Source: Acidobacteriota bacterium (GTDB taxonomy: Bacteria > Acidobacteriota > Terriglobia > Acidiferrales > UBA7541). From it: 11,998 nucleotides of DNA. The notes below the pieces were generated by a model that saw nothing but the letters and a program-made list of their open reading frames with translations, had not been told where the DNA came from and ran no database searches. The translations under genes and the position numbers were made by a program. Positions 1 to 7,186 of the stretch are shown here, piece by piece; position 1 is the stretch's first letter, and the number at the start of each line of letters is the position of its first letter. The stretch is from NCBI GenBank assembly GCA_003224515.1, contig QHZC01000001.1, forward strand, positions 3,956 through 15,953, given 5' to 3'.

Positions 1-282
1 AGCAGAGACAACTCCCTGGCGTTTGAGCACGTGAACGATGGCGGCGGGATTGAGGCCGCGGGCCCGCCGCAGGAAAATCGCGCGCCGCAGCAGGCGCACA
101 TCGGATTCGGTAAAGAGGCGGTAGCGGCTCTCGGTACGCCGCGGTGAGACGAGGCCCAAGGTTTCCCAGGCGCGCAAGGCAGAGGAGGAAATGCCCACGC
201 GGCGAGCCACTTCGCTGATGCGCAACGCGCGCGGCGGCTTGCCTGCGGCCGATGCGTTCGATAAATTCTTTCTGCTTGACAC
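1..282 (-). CDS. MerR-family transcriptional regulator, N-terminal part (cut by window edge)
   Basis: Read on the minus strand, an open frame runs from a GTG codon at 282-280 to the window edge, giving the first 94 residues. Residues about 20-57 form a MerR-type winged helix-turn-helix: RISEVARRVGISSSALRAWE, then the LGLVSPRR turn and the ESRYRLF wing. These are followed by a DVRLLRRAIFLRR helix and RGLNPAAIVHVLKRQG. A purine-rich stretch (AGAGAAAG) lies 9 bases before the GTG, which favours this start; a TTG at residue 20 is the alternative. MerR proteins bind DNA as dimers and usually act at nearby promoters. The effector domain lies outside the window, so the signal sensed is unknown. The LNPAAI helix resembles regulators that carry a second HTH or a cupin domain further on, but that is recollection, not visible here. 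It diverges from the TonB-dependent receptor gene, a layout typical of local regulation. Confidence 0.85.
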   Translation of the reverse strand, partial: MSSRKNLSNASAAGKPPRALRISEVARRVGISSSALRAWETLGLVSPRRTESRYRLFTESDVRLLRRAIFLRRARGLNPAAIVHVLKRQGVVSA

Positions 283-304
283 AGGTGCCGGCTTTCTCTA
301 AGTT
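276..304 (+). promoter_or_regulatory. Possible promoter of the TonB-dependent receptor gene
   Basis: A perfect TTGACA (276-281) is followed after 17 bases by TAAGTT (299-304), a poor -10 box. The -35 overlaps the GTG start codon of the divergent MerR gene. A second -10-like TATAGT (313-318) has no good -35 at normal distance. MerR activators often use promoters with unusual spacing, so a regulated weak promoter is plausible, but this is a weak prediction. Confidence 0.25.
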
Positions 305-310
305 TACAGG

Positions 311-339
311 ATTATAGTAAGGTTTCGGGGCAGGAGCAA
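311..339 (-). promoter_or_regulatory. Predicted sigma70-type promoter of the MerR gene
   Basis: On the minus strand a perfect TATAAT (316-311) is preceded by TTGCTC (339-334) with a 17-base spacer. The -10 box lies 28 bases before the GTG start at 282. The element also sits upstream of the divergent receptor gene, so both genes share a control region of about 106 bases. Spacing and -10 match are good; the -35 matches the consensus at TTG and the last C only in part. Confidence 0.55.
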
Positions 340-388
340 CCACGAAGAATTGGTCCTCAAGTATTCTTCGCGGCATAGGGGTGAGTTC

Positions 389-1615
389 ATGAAGGTTGAC
401 GCACGATTCCGGCAACTGCTTTCGTTGTGTTGCCGCAGCATCCTATTCACAACCGTTTTGGCGCTGGCATTCTGCCGCGCAGTGCCGTTTGCCGGCGCGC
501 AGAGCACCGGGGGGCGCATCCGCGGCACGGTGATGGATCCAAGCGGCGCGGCGATTGCCGCCGCCAAGATCACGCTCATCAATGAAGCGACCCAAGCCAC
601 CCGCGATACGCAAGCGGGCGCCGAAGGGGAATACATCTTTCTCGAGGTCCCTGTGGGAAGCTACGAAGTCAACGCGCAGTCCCCTGGTTTCAAGAAGTAC
701 GTTCGCAGGAGTGTCGTTCTGAACCTAAATGAAGTTGTGAACCTGGACATCACGCTGCAGGTTGGAGCGGCGGTGGACACCATCGAAGTGACCGGCGCAC
801 CCCCCCTTGTCGATACGACCTCGACGCAGCTCGGAGCTGTCGTCAATGAACGTGCCGTAAGCGAGCTGCCACTTGCCCAACGTGATGCCTACCAGCTCTT
901 GCAGCTTCAGCCCGGGGTGCAGTCGCAGCTAGGTGTAGACAACGTGTACGGCAGCGATCGCGCTGGCGTGGTCAGCGTCAATGGCGGCCGCGGACGCGAC
1001 AACAACTACTCGGTGAACGGGGGCGACGGCAACGACCAGTTTGCCAATCTGCCCGCCATCCAACCCTCCCCCGACGCCATCGCTGAGTTTCGTGTATTGA
1101 CAAACACATTCGATGCCGAATACGGCCGCAACTCCGGCGCCGTTGTGAACGTTGTGACCAAATCCGGCTCGAATGAATTTCATGGGGACGCGTATGAATT
1201 CTTCCGCAACAAAGGTTTGAACGCCAGGGGATTTTTCGATTCGCAAAAACTGGATTACCTGCAGAATCAGTTCGGAGCCACCCTAGGCGGACCCATCAAA
1301 AAGAACAAAACATTCTTTTTTGCCAGCTATGAAGGCGATCGCATTCGTCGCGGGTCGTCTTCCGACACCGTGGCCGTGCCGAGTGACCCGGAGCGCGTGG
1401 GTGATTTCTCGGCCGATCCGACCTTTGCGGGGGTCCTCAGCAATGCAAGTATTTTGAATAACCGCCCTGCCTGCCTCACGGCGCTCGGTAGCGGTAGCAT
1501 TGCTGACGGCACGCCCTACACTTCAATTTTTCCGACCAATACGATTCCTACTGCTTGCTTCGCTCAAACCGCTTTCGACCTCTTGAATCAGTTCGTCGGT
1601 CAAGATCGATCATGA
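389..1615 (+). CDS. TonB-dependent receptor (Oar-like), N-terminal fragment: signal peptide, carboxypeptidase-like domain, plug
   Basis: This is the front part of an outer-membrane TonB-dependent transporter of the long Oar-like type common in Acidobacteriota; these proteins take up large nutrients such as oligosaccharides or peptides with energy from TonB. ATG at 389 is chosen because GGGGTGAG lies 5 bases before it; an upstream in-frame TTG at 350 lacks such a site. Residues 1-37 are a signal peptide ending AGA before Q38. Residues about 42-126 are a carboxypeptidase-regulatory-like beta-sandwich (GRIRGTVMDPSGAAI). Residues about 145-260 are the plug, with the conserved FDAEYGRNSGAVVNVVTKSG segment, and the first barrel strands follow. 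The family match runs to FVG near residue 404, then the frame ends at TGA (1613-1615). The continuing protein is in another frame from about 1599, so this and the next entry are one broken gene. The ligand cannot be predicted. Confidence 0.85.
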   Translation: MKVDARFRQLLSLCCRSILFTTVLALAFCRAVPFAGAQSTGGRIRGTVMDPSGAAIAAAKITLINEATQATRDTQAGAEGEYIFLEVPVGSYEVNAQSPGFKKYVRRSVVLNLNEVVNLDITLQVGAAVDTIEVTGAPPLVDTTSTQLGAVVNERAVSELPLAQRDAYQLLQLQPGVQSQLGVDNVYGSDRAGVVSVNGGRGRDNNYSVNGGDGNDQFANLPAIQPSPDAIAEFRVLTNTFDAEYGRNSGAVVNVVTKSGSNEFHGDAYEFFRNKGLNARGFFDSQKLDYLQNQFGATLGGPIKKNKTFFFASYEGDRIRRGSSSDTVAVPSDPERVGDFSADPTFAGVLSNASILNNRPACLTALGSGSIADGTPYTSIFPTNTIPTACFAQTAFDLLNQFVGQDRS

Positions 1616-4116
1616 GTTGACGAAGAACCAGCATCTGACCGGCTACTACTACTTTACGCAGCACTTCCTTGCGAAACCTTTCGCGCGTTTCCAGGCCGGC
1701 GGGGGAAATCTTCCTGGTTTTGGCGACCTTACCGACGAGCGTATTCAACAACTGAACATCAGCCATACTTGGACGATCGGCTCGACCGCGGTGAACGAGG
1801 CGCGTTTTACCTTTTTCCGCGAAGGCCAGGGAACATTCCTTCACCCCCAAAGCACGAATCTGGTTCAGAATTCTTGTACATCGGCTGTTCCCGCGGGCAC
1901 CTGCTTCAACGATCAGACCAATACCGCCGTCGGGATTCACCCGGGGCTCGGCGGCAGCCGCGAGGGCGTGCCGTTCATCAGCGTTTCAGGTGGGTTCAGC
2001 TTCGGCAACAACTTCGAAGGCGAGCTGCCCCAGGTTGGCAACACGTTTCAGTGGTCCGATAACTTCAGCAAGGTTATTGGCGCTCACTCCATCAAATTCG
2101 GCGGAGACATTCGCTACCAGAAGTTCGATCAAACCCTGTACTTTGATATAAGTGGCCAGCAATTGGTTTTCGGAGGCGGGCCCAACGATCCTTGTTTGGG
2201 CACGATTGATGCAACTAGCCAATTGTGTAGTGCCGTCAATCTGTTCCCGAACTATCTCCTTGGCCTGACGGACCAGTACGGTCAAGGCTCGGCCCAGAGC
2301 GAATTGGTTCGCAGCAAATCGTTGTACCTGTTCGCGCAGGATAGCTGGAAGATCAAATCGAACCTCACGCTGAACTATGGATTGCGCTGGGAACTGAACA
2401 CCCCACTAGCCGATGCGGGACAAAAGGTGCAGACCTTCCACCCGGGACAGGTCTCAACGATCTATCCATGCCAGCTTTCGCCTCTTAGTGGGCTTTACAA
2501 TCCGGGCGTGAATGACTGCAACAACACCGGCGTTGTACCGACGGGATTGGTTGTCCCTGGCGATGCTGGCGTGCCAAAGGGACTCACAAACACTTATTAC
2601 AAGTCCTTTGCGCCGCGGATCGGCCTGGCGTGGAGTCCGAACTCCCGGGATGGCTTCCTGGGAAAATTGTTCGGTGGTCCCGGGAGGACCAGCATTCGCT
2701 CAGGCTTCGGGATCTTCTATAACCCGGTCGAGCAACTGGTTCTGGAGCAATTCAGCGCGGAACCTCCCTTCGGTGGCAGCACTTTTCTATTTAACACTCT
2801 GTTTAATACACCTTTCCTTGGACAAGACGGCGTGACCCAGTATCCCAATCCGTTCAACGGGATTCTCAACCCCCCGCGCGGCCAACCGGTAGACTGGTCT
2901 CTGTTCCGCCCCATTCTATTGTTCGGTCAAGCTCCCAAGAATTTGCGTTCGCAGTACGCAGAACAATACAACTTCGCGGTCACCCGGGAACTCGGTAAAG
3001 ACATGGCTTTGACAGTCGGCTATATTGGCCGCCAGGGGCATCGTTTGTTGGCCTCCCAGGACCTCAATCCCGGCAATCCACAGACCTGCCTAGATCTGCA
3101 GGCGATTTCGAACTTCTATGCACCCGCGGCTCCAGGCGATCCGGCGAATCCGAACGAGAACGATGCGCTTTCCGCTTCACTGGCCTGCGGCGCTTTCTTT
3201 GCCGACACTGGCTACACAATTCCTGCCGGCACAATCCCGGCAGGATTTACCGTGCATTTGCCTTACGGTTCCGTCCCCAGCGTTACGGGAGCAAACCCGT
3301 CGGACATAAATATCGTTGGCTTGCGCCGGTACTCTTCGCCGAATTGCGAGCCGGTAACGAGCGTCGGATGTCCGCCGGACCTGATCCCCGTCTTCTCGAG
3401 TATTTTTACGCAGAATACCATAGCGAACTCCTCCTACAACGCTTTTCAGGCCAGCCTGGAGAAGCACTTTTTGCACGGATTACAGTTCCAGGCTTCCTAC
3501 ACCTTAGGCAAGTCGCTCGACTACGCTTCCACGTTCGAGAGCTTGGTTGATCCTGTTAACCCCAAGCGCAACCGCTCCTTGTCGCTCTTTGATTCTCGGC
3601 ACCGCTTTGTCTTCAGCTACTATTGGGAACTGCCCGTGCCAAAGTATGAGGGTTTCAAGGGTAAAGTCTTGGATGGTTGGGCGGTCTCGGGTATCACCAC
3701 GTTCCAAACCGGATTCCCAATTCGCATCACCTCGCAAGATGACGTTGAACTGCAAGGCAGCTTTGATTTCGAAACGCCCGGTCAGCCAAATATCGCCGCG
3801 CCTTTCAGATCCATCGATCCCCGGAAACTGACTTGCGCCGCCGGGACGGGCACTGACCCCGCCACCTGCCAGTTGATCAATGCCGGATTCAATCCCGAGG
3901 CCTTTACAAATAACACGGTCACACCGGGGACCATCGGAAATGCGCCCCGCACCGTCTGCTGCGGCCCAGGTTTGAATAACTGGGAGTTTAGCTTCCAGAA
4001 GCAGATTCCGGTCAGCGAACGAGTCCGGTTCGAATTCCATGGCGAGTTGTTCAATGCCTTCAACCACGCCCAGTTCTTCCAGCCCGATGGAAATCGCTCT
4101 GAAGCTGTACTTTTAA
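389..4116 (+). pseudogene. Whole TonB-dependent receptor locus, ancestral extent, broken by two frame changes
   Basis: This entry gives the likely original gene. It is built from three frames: frame of 389 up to about 1600, frame of 1599 up to about 4092, and frame of 4093 to the stop at 4116. Joined, the pieces give about 1,240 residues, within the usual range for Oar-like receptors, with family order intact from signal peptide through plug and barrel to the C-terminal LKLYF. Each joint lacks residues that relatives normally carry there. Whether the gene is a true pseudogene or the sequence is faulty cannot be settled from the window. The intact remainder, with no scattered stop codons, argues that any decay is recent. 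Confidence 0.65.
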
Positions 4117-4265
4117 CGCTTGGAGGAAATCGACGGCGATTCAGGCGGCGCGGCCTAGAAAGGGCCGCGCCGTCGCAAGTGCGAAAAAAGCCGAACCATT
4201 CGGTTGAGTTTCGAAGGAGTTTGCTAGCTGATACTGACCGCAGGGAACAGACCTGCCAGGGGTAA
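1617..4265 (+). CDS. TonB-dependent receptor (Oar-like), beta-barrel fragment of the same broken gene
   Basis: This frame continues the receptor. Family-like sequence already starts upstream of the nominal TTG at 1617: codons from 1599 read VKIDHELTKNQHLTGYYYF, so the TTG is probably not a real start, and no ribosome site fits it. The sequence is a long outer-membrane barrel with alternating strands and aromatic girdle residues, for example SLYLFAQDSWKIKSNLTLNY and YNFAVTRELGKDMALTVGYI. Near the end, FEFHGELFNAFNHAQFFQPD (to about 4088) is the usual penultimate family motif. After DGN (about 4094) the frame reads arginine-rich nonsense to 4265. The expected C-terminal strand ALKLYF with stop TAA (4114-4116) is present in the next frame, so the ancestral end is 4116 and residues past 4094 are spurious. 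Without a terminal aromatic beta-signal this product would not be expected to be assembled by BAM. Confidence 0.8.
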   Translation: MTKNQHLTGYYYFTQHFLAKPFARFQAGGGNLPGFGDLTDERIQQLNISHTWTIGSTAVNEARFTFFREGQGTFLHPQSTNLVQNSCTSAVPAGTCFNDQTNTAVGIHPGLGGSREGVPFISVSGGFSFGNNFEGELPQVGNTFQWSDNFSKVIGAHSIKFGGDIRYQKFDQTLYFDISGQQLVFGGGPNDPCLGTIDATSQLCSAVNLFPNYLLGLTDQYGQGSAQSELVRSKSLYLFAQDSWKIKSNLTLNYGLRWELNTPLADAGQKVQTFHPGQVSTIYPCQLSPLSGLYNPGVNDCNNTGVVPTGLVVPGDAGVPKGLTNTYYKSFAPRIGLAWSPNSRDGFLGKLFGGPGRTSIRSGFGIFYNPVEQLVLEQFSAEPPFGGSTFLFNTLFNTPFLGQDGVTQYPNPFNGILNPPRGQPVDWSLFRPILLFGQAPKNLRSQYAEQYNFAVTRELGKDMALTVGYIGRQGHRLLASQDLNPGNPQTCLDLQAISNFYAPAAPGDPANPNENDALSASLACGAFFADTGYTIPAGTIPAGFTVHLPYGSVPSVTGANPSDINIVGLRRYSSPNCEPVTSVGCPPDLIPVFSSIFTQNTIANSSYNAFQASLEKHFLHGLQFQASYTLGKSLDYASTFESLVDPVNPKRNRSLSLFDSRHRFVFSYYWELPVPKYEGFKGKVLDGWAVSGITTFQTGFPIRITSQDDVELQGSFDFETPGQPNIAAPFRSIDPRKLTCAAGTGTDPATCQLINAGFNPEAFTNNTVTPGTIGNAPRTVCCGPGLNNWEFSFQKQIPVSERVRFEFHGELFNAFNHAQFFQPDGNRSEAVLLTLGGNRRRFRRRGLERAAPSQVRKKPNHSVEFRRSLLADTDRREQTCQG
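4144..4174 (+). terminator. Strong GC-rich hairpin after the receptor gene
   Basis: A 12-pair stem (4144-4155 with 4163-4174, one G-U pair) closes a 7-base loop TAGAAAG. It starts 28 bases after the ancestral receptor stop at 4116, where a transcription end is expected. No T-run follows on the plus strand, so it is not a classical intrinsic terminator; it may instead stabilise the mRNA 3' end. It lies inside the spurious 3' extension of the barrel frame, which supports 4116 as the real end. Confidence 0.4.
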
Positions 4266-4299
4266 CCGAAAAACGGCCAACCCACCTTGGAGTATCGAA

Positions 4300-5682
4300 A
4301 TGCACGACGCACTACAGAAAGAGATCGCCACTTACGAAAAGCGCACGCCAAAATCGGCCGCCGCGCACAAGCGGGCTCTGAAACGCATCCCACTTGGAGT
4401 CGCCAGCAACTACCGCCATTACGAGCCCTATCCGCTCTTTGTGAAGGACGGCAAGGGCAGCAGGATTCACGACGTTGACGGCAACGAATACATCGATCAC
4501 AACCTGTGCTTCGGCGCGCTGATGGCCGGTCATGGCCATCCCGCCGTCGTCAAGGCCGTCGAGCAAAAGCTGCATGAAGGAACGACGTTCGGCATGCCGC
4601 ACGACCAGGAATGGGAACTGGCCGAAGAAATCTGCAAGCGCTATCCGGTCGAGATGGTGCGCTTCGGTTCCAGCGGGACCGAAGTTACCATGCACGCCTG
4701 CCGCATCGCACGCGCCGCGACGGGGCGCGACAAAATTCTGAAGTTCGAAGGCTCCTACCACGGTCTGCATGACACCGCGCTCGTCAGCGTCAAGCCCAAG
4801 GCGGAAGACTACGGCGATCCGGACGCGCCCAATTCCGTTCCCGGCGGCGGTGGCGTGCCAAAGGCTTCGCTCGAGAATGTTGTGGTCGCCAGCTTCAACA
4901 ATCGGAAGAGCGTCGAAAATCGTTTTAAGCAGTATCCCGGCCAGATTGCCGCAATCATCCTCGAGCCCATCCTCATGAACGTCGGACTGTGCCTGCCGCA
5001 ACCCGGTTTCCTAGAAGGGCTGCGCGATATTTGCAACAAGAACGGCGCGTTGCTGATCTTCGACGAAGTAAAGACCGGCGCCAAGCTGGCTTGGGGCGGC
5101 GCTAGTGAATTCTTCGGCGTGAAACCGGACATGATCTGCCTCGCCAAATCCATCGGCGGCGGCTTGCCACTGGGAGCGTTCGGCGCGAGTCGCGCGGTGA
5201 TGGATCTGATCTCCCAGCACAAGGTCTTCCACGGCGGCACCTACAACACGAATCGCGTGGCGATGGCGGGCGGTCTCGCGACGTTCCGCGAAGTTCTCAC
5301 GCGCGAGAACTATGTGCACGTCGGCAAGCTCAGCAAAAAACTCACCGAGGGCTATCGCACCATCGTCAAGAAATGCGGCCTGCAGGCCTACATCGCCAGC
5401 GCGGGCGTCAACGGTGCCTTGATGCTTTATCCGCAGGAGGTTCAGAACTACCGCGATTGGACCAAGATCGATGTCGACCTCTGGCGCCACTATTGGTTCG
5501 GCATGGTCAATCGAGGCGTGCTCGCGCAGCCGTACTGGTGGGACGAGCAGTGGACCATCTCTGTGCAGCATACCGAGGCGGACATTGACAAACATCTTGC
5601 CGTATTCGAAGAAGTCGCACCTGCACTTGCGAAGGCCCAGCAAGAGCGAGGCCTCGCGTTTGTCGGTGCGGCCGGTCACTGA
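4300..5682 (+). CDS. Class III aminotransferase, glutamate-1-semialdehyde aminomutase-like
   Basis: A 460-residue PLP enzyme of fold type I, cytosolic. GGAG lies 7 bases before the ATG. Visible motifs: SSGTE (124-128, phosphate cup), SYHG (152-155, cofactor stacking), DEVKTG with Asp255 (pyridine nitrogen) and Lys283 in LAKSIGGGLPLGAFGA (Schiff-base lysine). The Asp-Lys spacing of 28 and the overall sequence resemble HemL (glutamate-1-semialdehyde 2,1-aminomutase). Yet the usual DEVMTG motif has Lys at the Met position, and the neighbours are catabolic rather than haem genes. I therefore infer a HemL-like transaminase acting on an amine, amino aldehyde or beta-amino acid, not the haem enzyme itself. 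Length slightly exceeds HemL (about 430). It opens a four-gene same-strand set, with 36 bases to the permease start. The substrate is not readable from sequence. Confidence 0.85.
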   Translation: MHDALQKEIATYEKRTPKSAAAHKRALKRIPLGVASNYRHYEPYPLFVKDGKGSRIHDVDGNEYIDHNLCFGALMAGHGHPAVVKAVEQKLHEGTTFGMPHDQEWELAEEICKRYPVEMVRFGSSGTEVTMHACRIARAATGRDKILKFEGSYHGLHDTALVSVKPKAEDYGDPDAPNSVPGGGGVPKASLENVVVASFNNRKSVENRFKQYPGQIAAIILEPILMNVGLCLPQPGFLEGLRDICNKNGALLIFDEVKTGAKLAWGGASEFFGVKPDMICLAKSIGGGLPLGAFGASRAVMDLISQHKVFHGGTYNTNRVAMAGGLATFREVLTRENYVHVGKLSKKLTEGYRTIVKKCGLQAYIASAGVNGALMLYPQEVQNYRDWTKIDVDLWRHYWFGMVNRGVLAQPYWWDEQWTISVQHTEADIDKHLAVFEEVAPALAKAQQERGLAFVGAAGH

Positions 5683-5706
5683 ATCTTTCTTAGTTAGATG
5701 TTCGCC

Positions 5707-5713
5707 AGGAGAG
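5707..5713 (+). promoter_or_regulatory. Ribosome binding site that sets the permease start at TTG 5719
   Basis: AGGAGAG lies 5 bases before an in-frame TTG at 5719-5721. The upstream in-frame ATG at 5698 has only a T-rich leader without any purine motif. This decides for the TTG start, seven codons downstream. Confidence 0.6.
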
Positions 5714-5718
5714 TTAAC

Positions 5719-7167
5719 TTGTCGAACCAGGTCACTGCAATGCCCGGCGCACAGGAAGCACCCCACCTGCGCCGGGTTCTGGGCAAATGGGACCTCGTTC
5801 TTCTTTTTGTCGTCGCCGTTTTCAACTTGAATGTTCTTCCCTCCATCGCGGCCAATGGCGGCGTCACCATCTGGTTGTGGATGATTTCCCTGATTCTTTT
5901 CTTCTGGCCGCAAGGAATTGCCGTAATCGAACTCGCTCATCGTTACCCGGGAGAAGGGGGCGTGTATCTTTGGGCCAAGGAAATATTCGGCGACTTTCAC
6001 GGTTTTCTCTCCGGGTGGTGCTACTGGACCAACAACATGATGTACGTGCCGACGATCATGCTTTATTTCGTCGGCGTCTCTGTTTTTGTCTTGGGGGCAG
6101 GACATCAATCCCTCGCGGATAACAAGGCATTCGCGCTCACGGCTTCACTCCTCTTGCTCGCCATCTTGGTGGTCCTGAATGTGATCGGTCTGGGGGTCGG
6201 AAAGTGGGTTAACAATCTTGGCGGTATCGGCACCGGCATCGCCGCGGCTCTGCTCATCGGTTTGGGAATTATTGTCTGGACGCGCTTCGGCACCACGGTG
6301 ACCGCGGCCGATTTCAAGATCCCCGCGAATCCACGCTTTGTCCTGAATTCCTTTGGCGTAATTTGCTTCGGCCTTGTCGGCCTGGAGCTGGCGTCGATCA
6401 TGGGGGATGAAATCGACAATCCCCAGAAGACCCTCCCCGGTGCCGTCACCTGGGGCGGCGTTCTCTCCGGTGCGCTTTACATCGGCGCGACGCTGACGCT
6501 TTTGATTGCCGTCAGCAAAGACAGCATCAGCGTGCTCCAGGGAATTGTGCAAGCCGTCAGCCACATGGCTCGACGAGTCGGCGTTGCATGGATCGTCGCT
6601 CCCTTTGCTTTTCTGTTGAGCCTCTCTATTGCCGGAATCGGTTCGGCCTGGCTCGGTGGCTCCGCTCGAATCCCGTTCGTCGCCGGACTCGATTCCTATA
6701 TGCCGTCCTGGCTTGGCAAGATTCATCCAAAGTACGTTACCCCCTACGCCGCGCTGATTGTGCACGCCGTGGTGTCCATGGTCCTGGTGATCATCAATTT
6801 CACGTTTACCGGCGCGGGAGTCCAGGAAACGTTTCAGAAGCTGCTCTCGCTCGCGGTGGTGTTGCAGTTGGTCCCGTTCCTGTACATGTTTGGCGCGCTC
6901 TTGAAAATCGCTTCGGGCCATTCGTTCACCAAAGGCCGCTACAGCAAGGCAACTCTGTTCGCTGCCGGGGCCAGCGGACTCCTGACCACTTCAATCGGAA
7001 TCGCGCTGGCATTCTTTCCCGCGCAGCAGATCACTTCGCTCCTCTCTTATGAGCTGTGGATGTTCGGAGGCACCTTGTTCTTCATTGGCCTCGCGGCGTT
7101 TTTCTTTTATGTGTACGGGCGCCGCAAAGCCGCGCAGAAAGTTGCGGCGGTGGCCCCGGCGCTTTGA
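5719..7167 (+). CDS. APC-superfamily amino acid permease
   Basis: An inner-membrane transporter of 482 residues from the TTG start. After a short N-terminal tail, the first membrane helix (about 25-45) carries the LNVLPSIAANGG break, followed by a second helix with WPQGIAVIEL and the very conserved loop HRYPGEGGVYLWAKEIFG (about 74-91). These are hallmarks of the amino acid-polyamine-organocation superfamily. About twelve hydrophobic segments can be counted, ending with a charged tail (YGRRKAAQKV). An acidic stretch GDEIDNPQKTLPGA lies mid-protein, as usual after helix 6. Such proteins take up amino acids, GABA or polyamines by proton symport or exchange. Placed between two transaminases and an aldehyde dehydrogenase, it most likely brings in the operon substrate; this is inference. 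The gene starts 36 bases after the first aminotransferase and stops 19 bases before the dehydrogenase start. Confidence 0.85.
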   Translation: MSNQVTAMPGAQEAPHLRRVLGKWDLVLLFVVAVFNLNVLPSIAANGGVTIWLWMISLILFFWPQGIAVIELAHRYPGEGGVYLWAKEIFGDFHGFLSGWCYWTNNMMYVPTIMLYFVGVSVFVLGAGHQSLADNKAFALTASLLLLAILVVLNVIGLGVGKWVNNLGGIGTGIAAALLIGLGIIVWTRFGTTVTAADFKIPANPRFVLNSFGVICFGLVGLELASIMGDEIDNPQKTLPGAVTWGGVLSGALYIGATLTLLIAVSKDSISVLQGIVQAVSHMARRVGVAWIVAPFAFLLSLSIAGIGSAWLGGSARIPFVAGLDSYMPSWLGKIHPKYVTPYAALIVHAVVSMVLVIINFTFTGAGVQETFQKLLSLAVVLQLVPFLYMFGALLKIASGHSFTKGRYSKATLFAAGASGLLTTSIGIALAFFPAQQITSLLSYELWMFGGTLFFIGLAAFFFYVYGRRKAAQKVAAVAPAL

Positions 7168-7186
7168 ATTGAGTTGGGAGGCGGTT

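Noticed and set aside
1600..1630. Programmed ribosomal frameshift in the receptor
   Set aside because: No slippery heptamer or following structured element is visible, and a missing conserved segment fits a deletion better.
4184..4203. Minus-strand hairpin CCGAA-TGG-TTCGG followed by CTTTTTT, like an intrinsic terminator
   Set aside because: The stem has only five pairs and no minus-strand gene lies upstream that it could end.
4204..4235. TTGAGT and GATACT as a promoter for the amine operon
   Set aside because: The spacer is 20 bases and both boxes are poor matches, so I cannot support it.
4300..5682. Haem-biosynthesis hemL
   Set aside because: Neighbours are catabolic, no other haem gene is present and the DEVMTG motif is altered, so no symbol is given.
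5011..6108. Minus-strand open frame of 365 codons across the transaminase-permease junction
   Set aside because: It lies antisense to two clear genes, reads as low-quality sequence rich in His, Arg and Asp, and matches no family.
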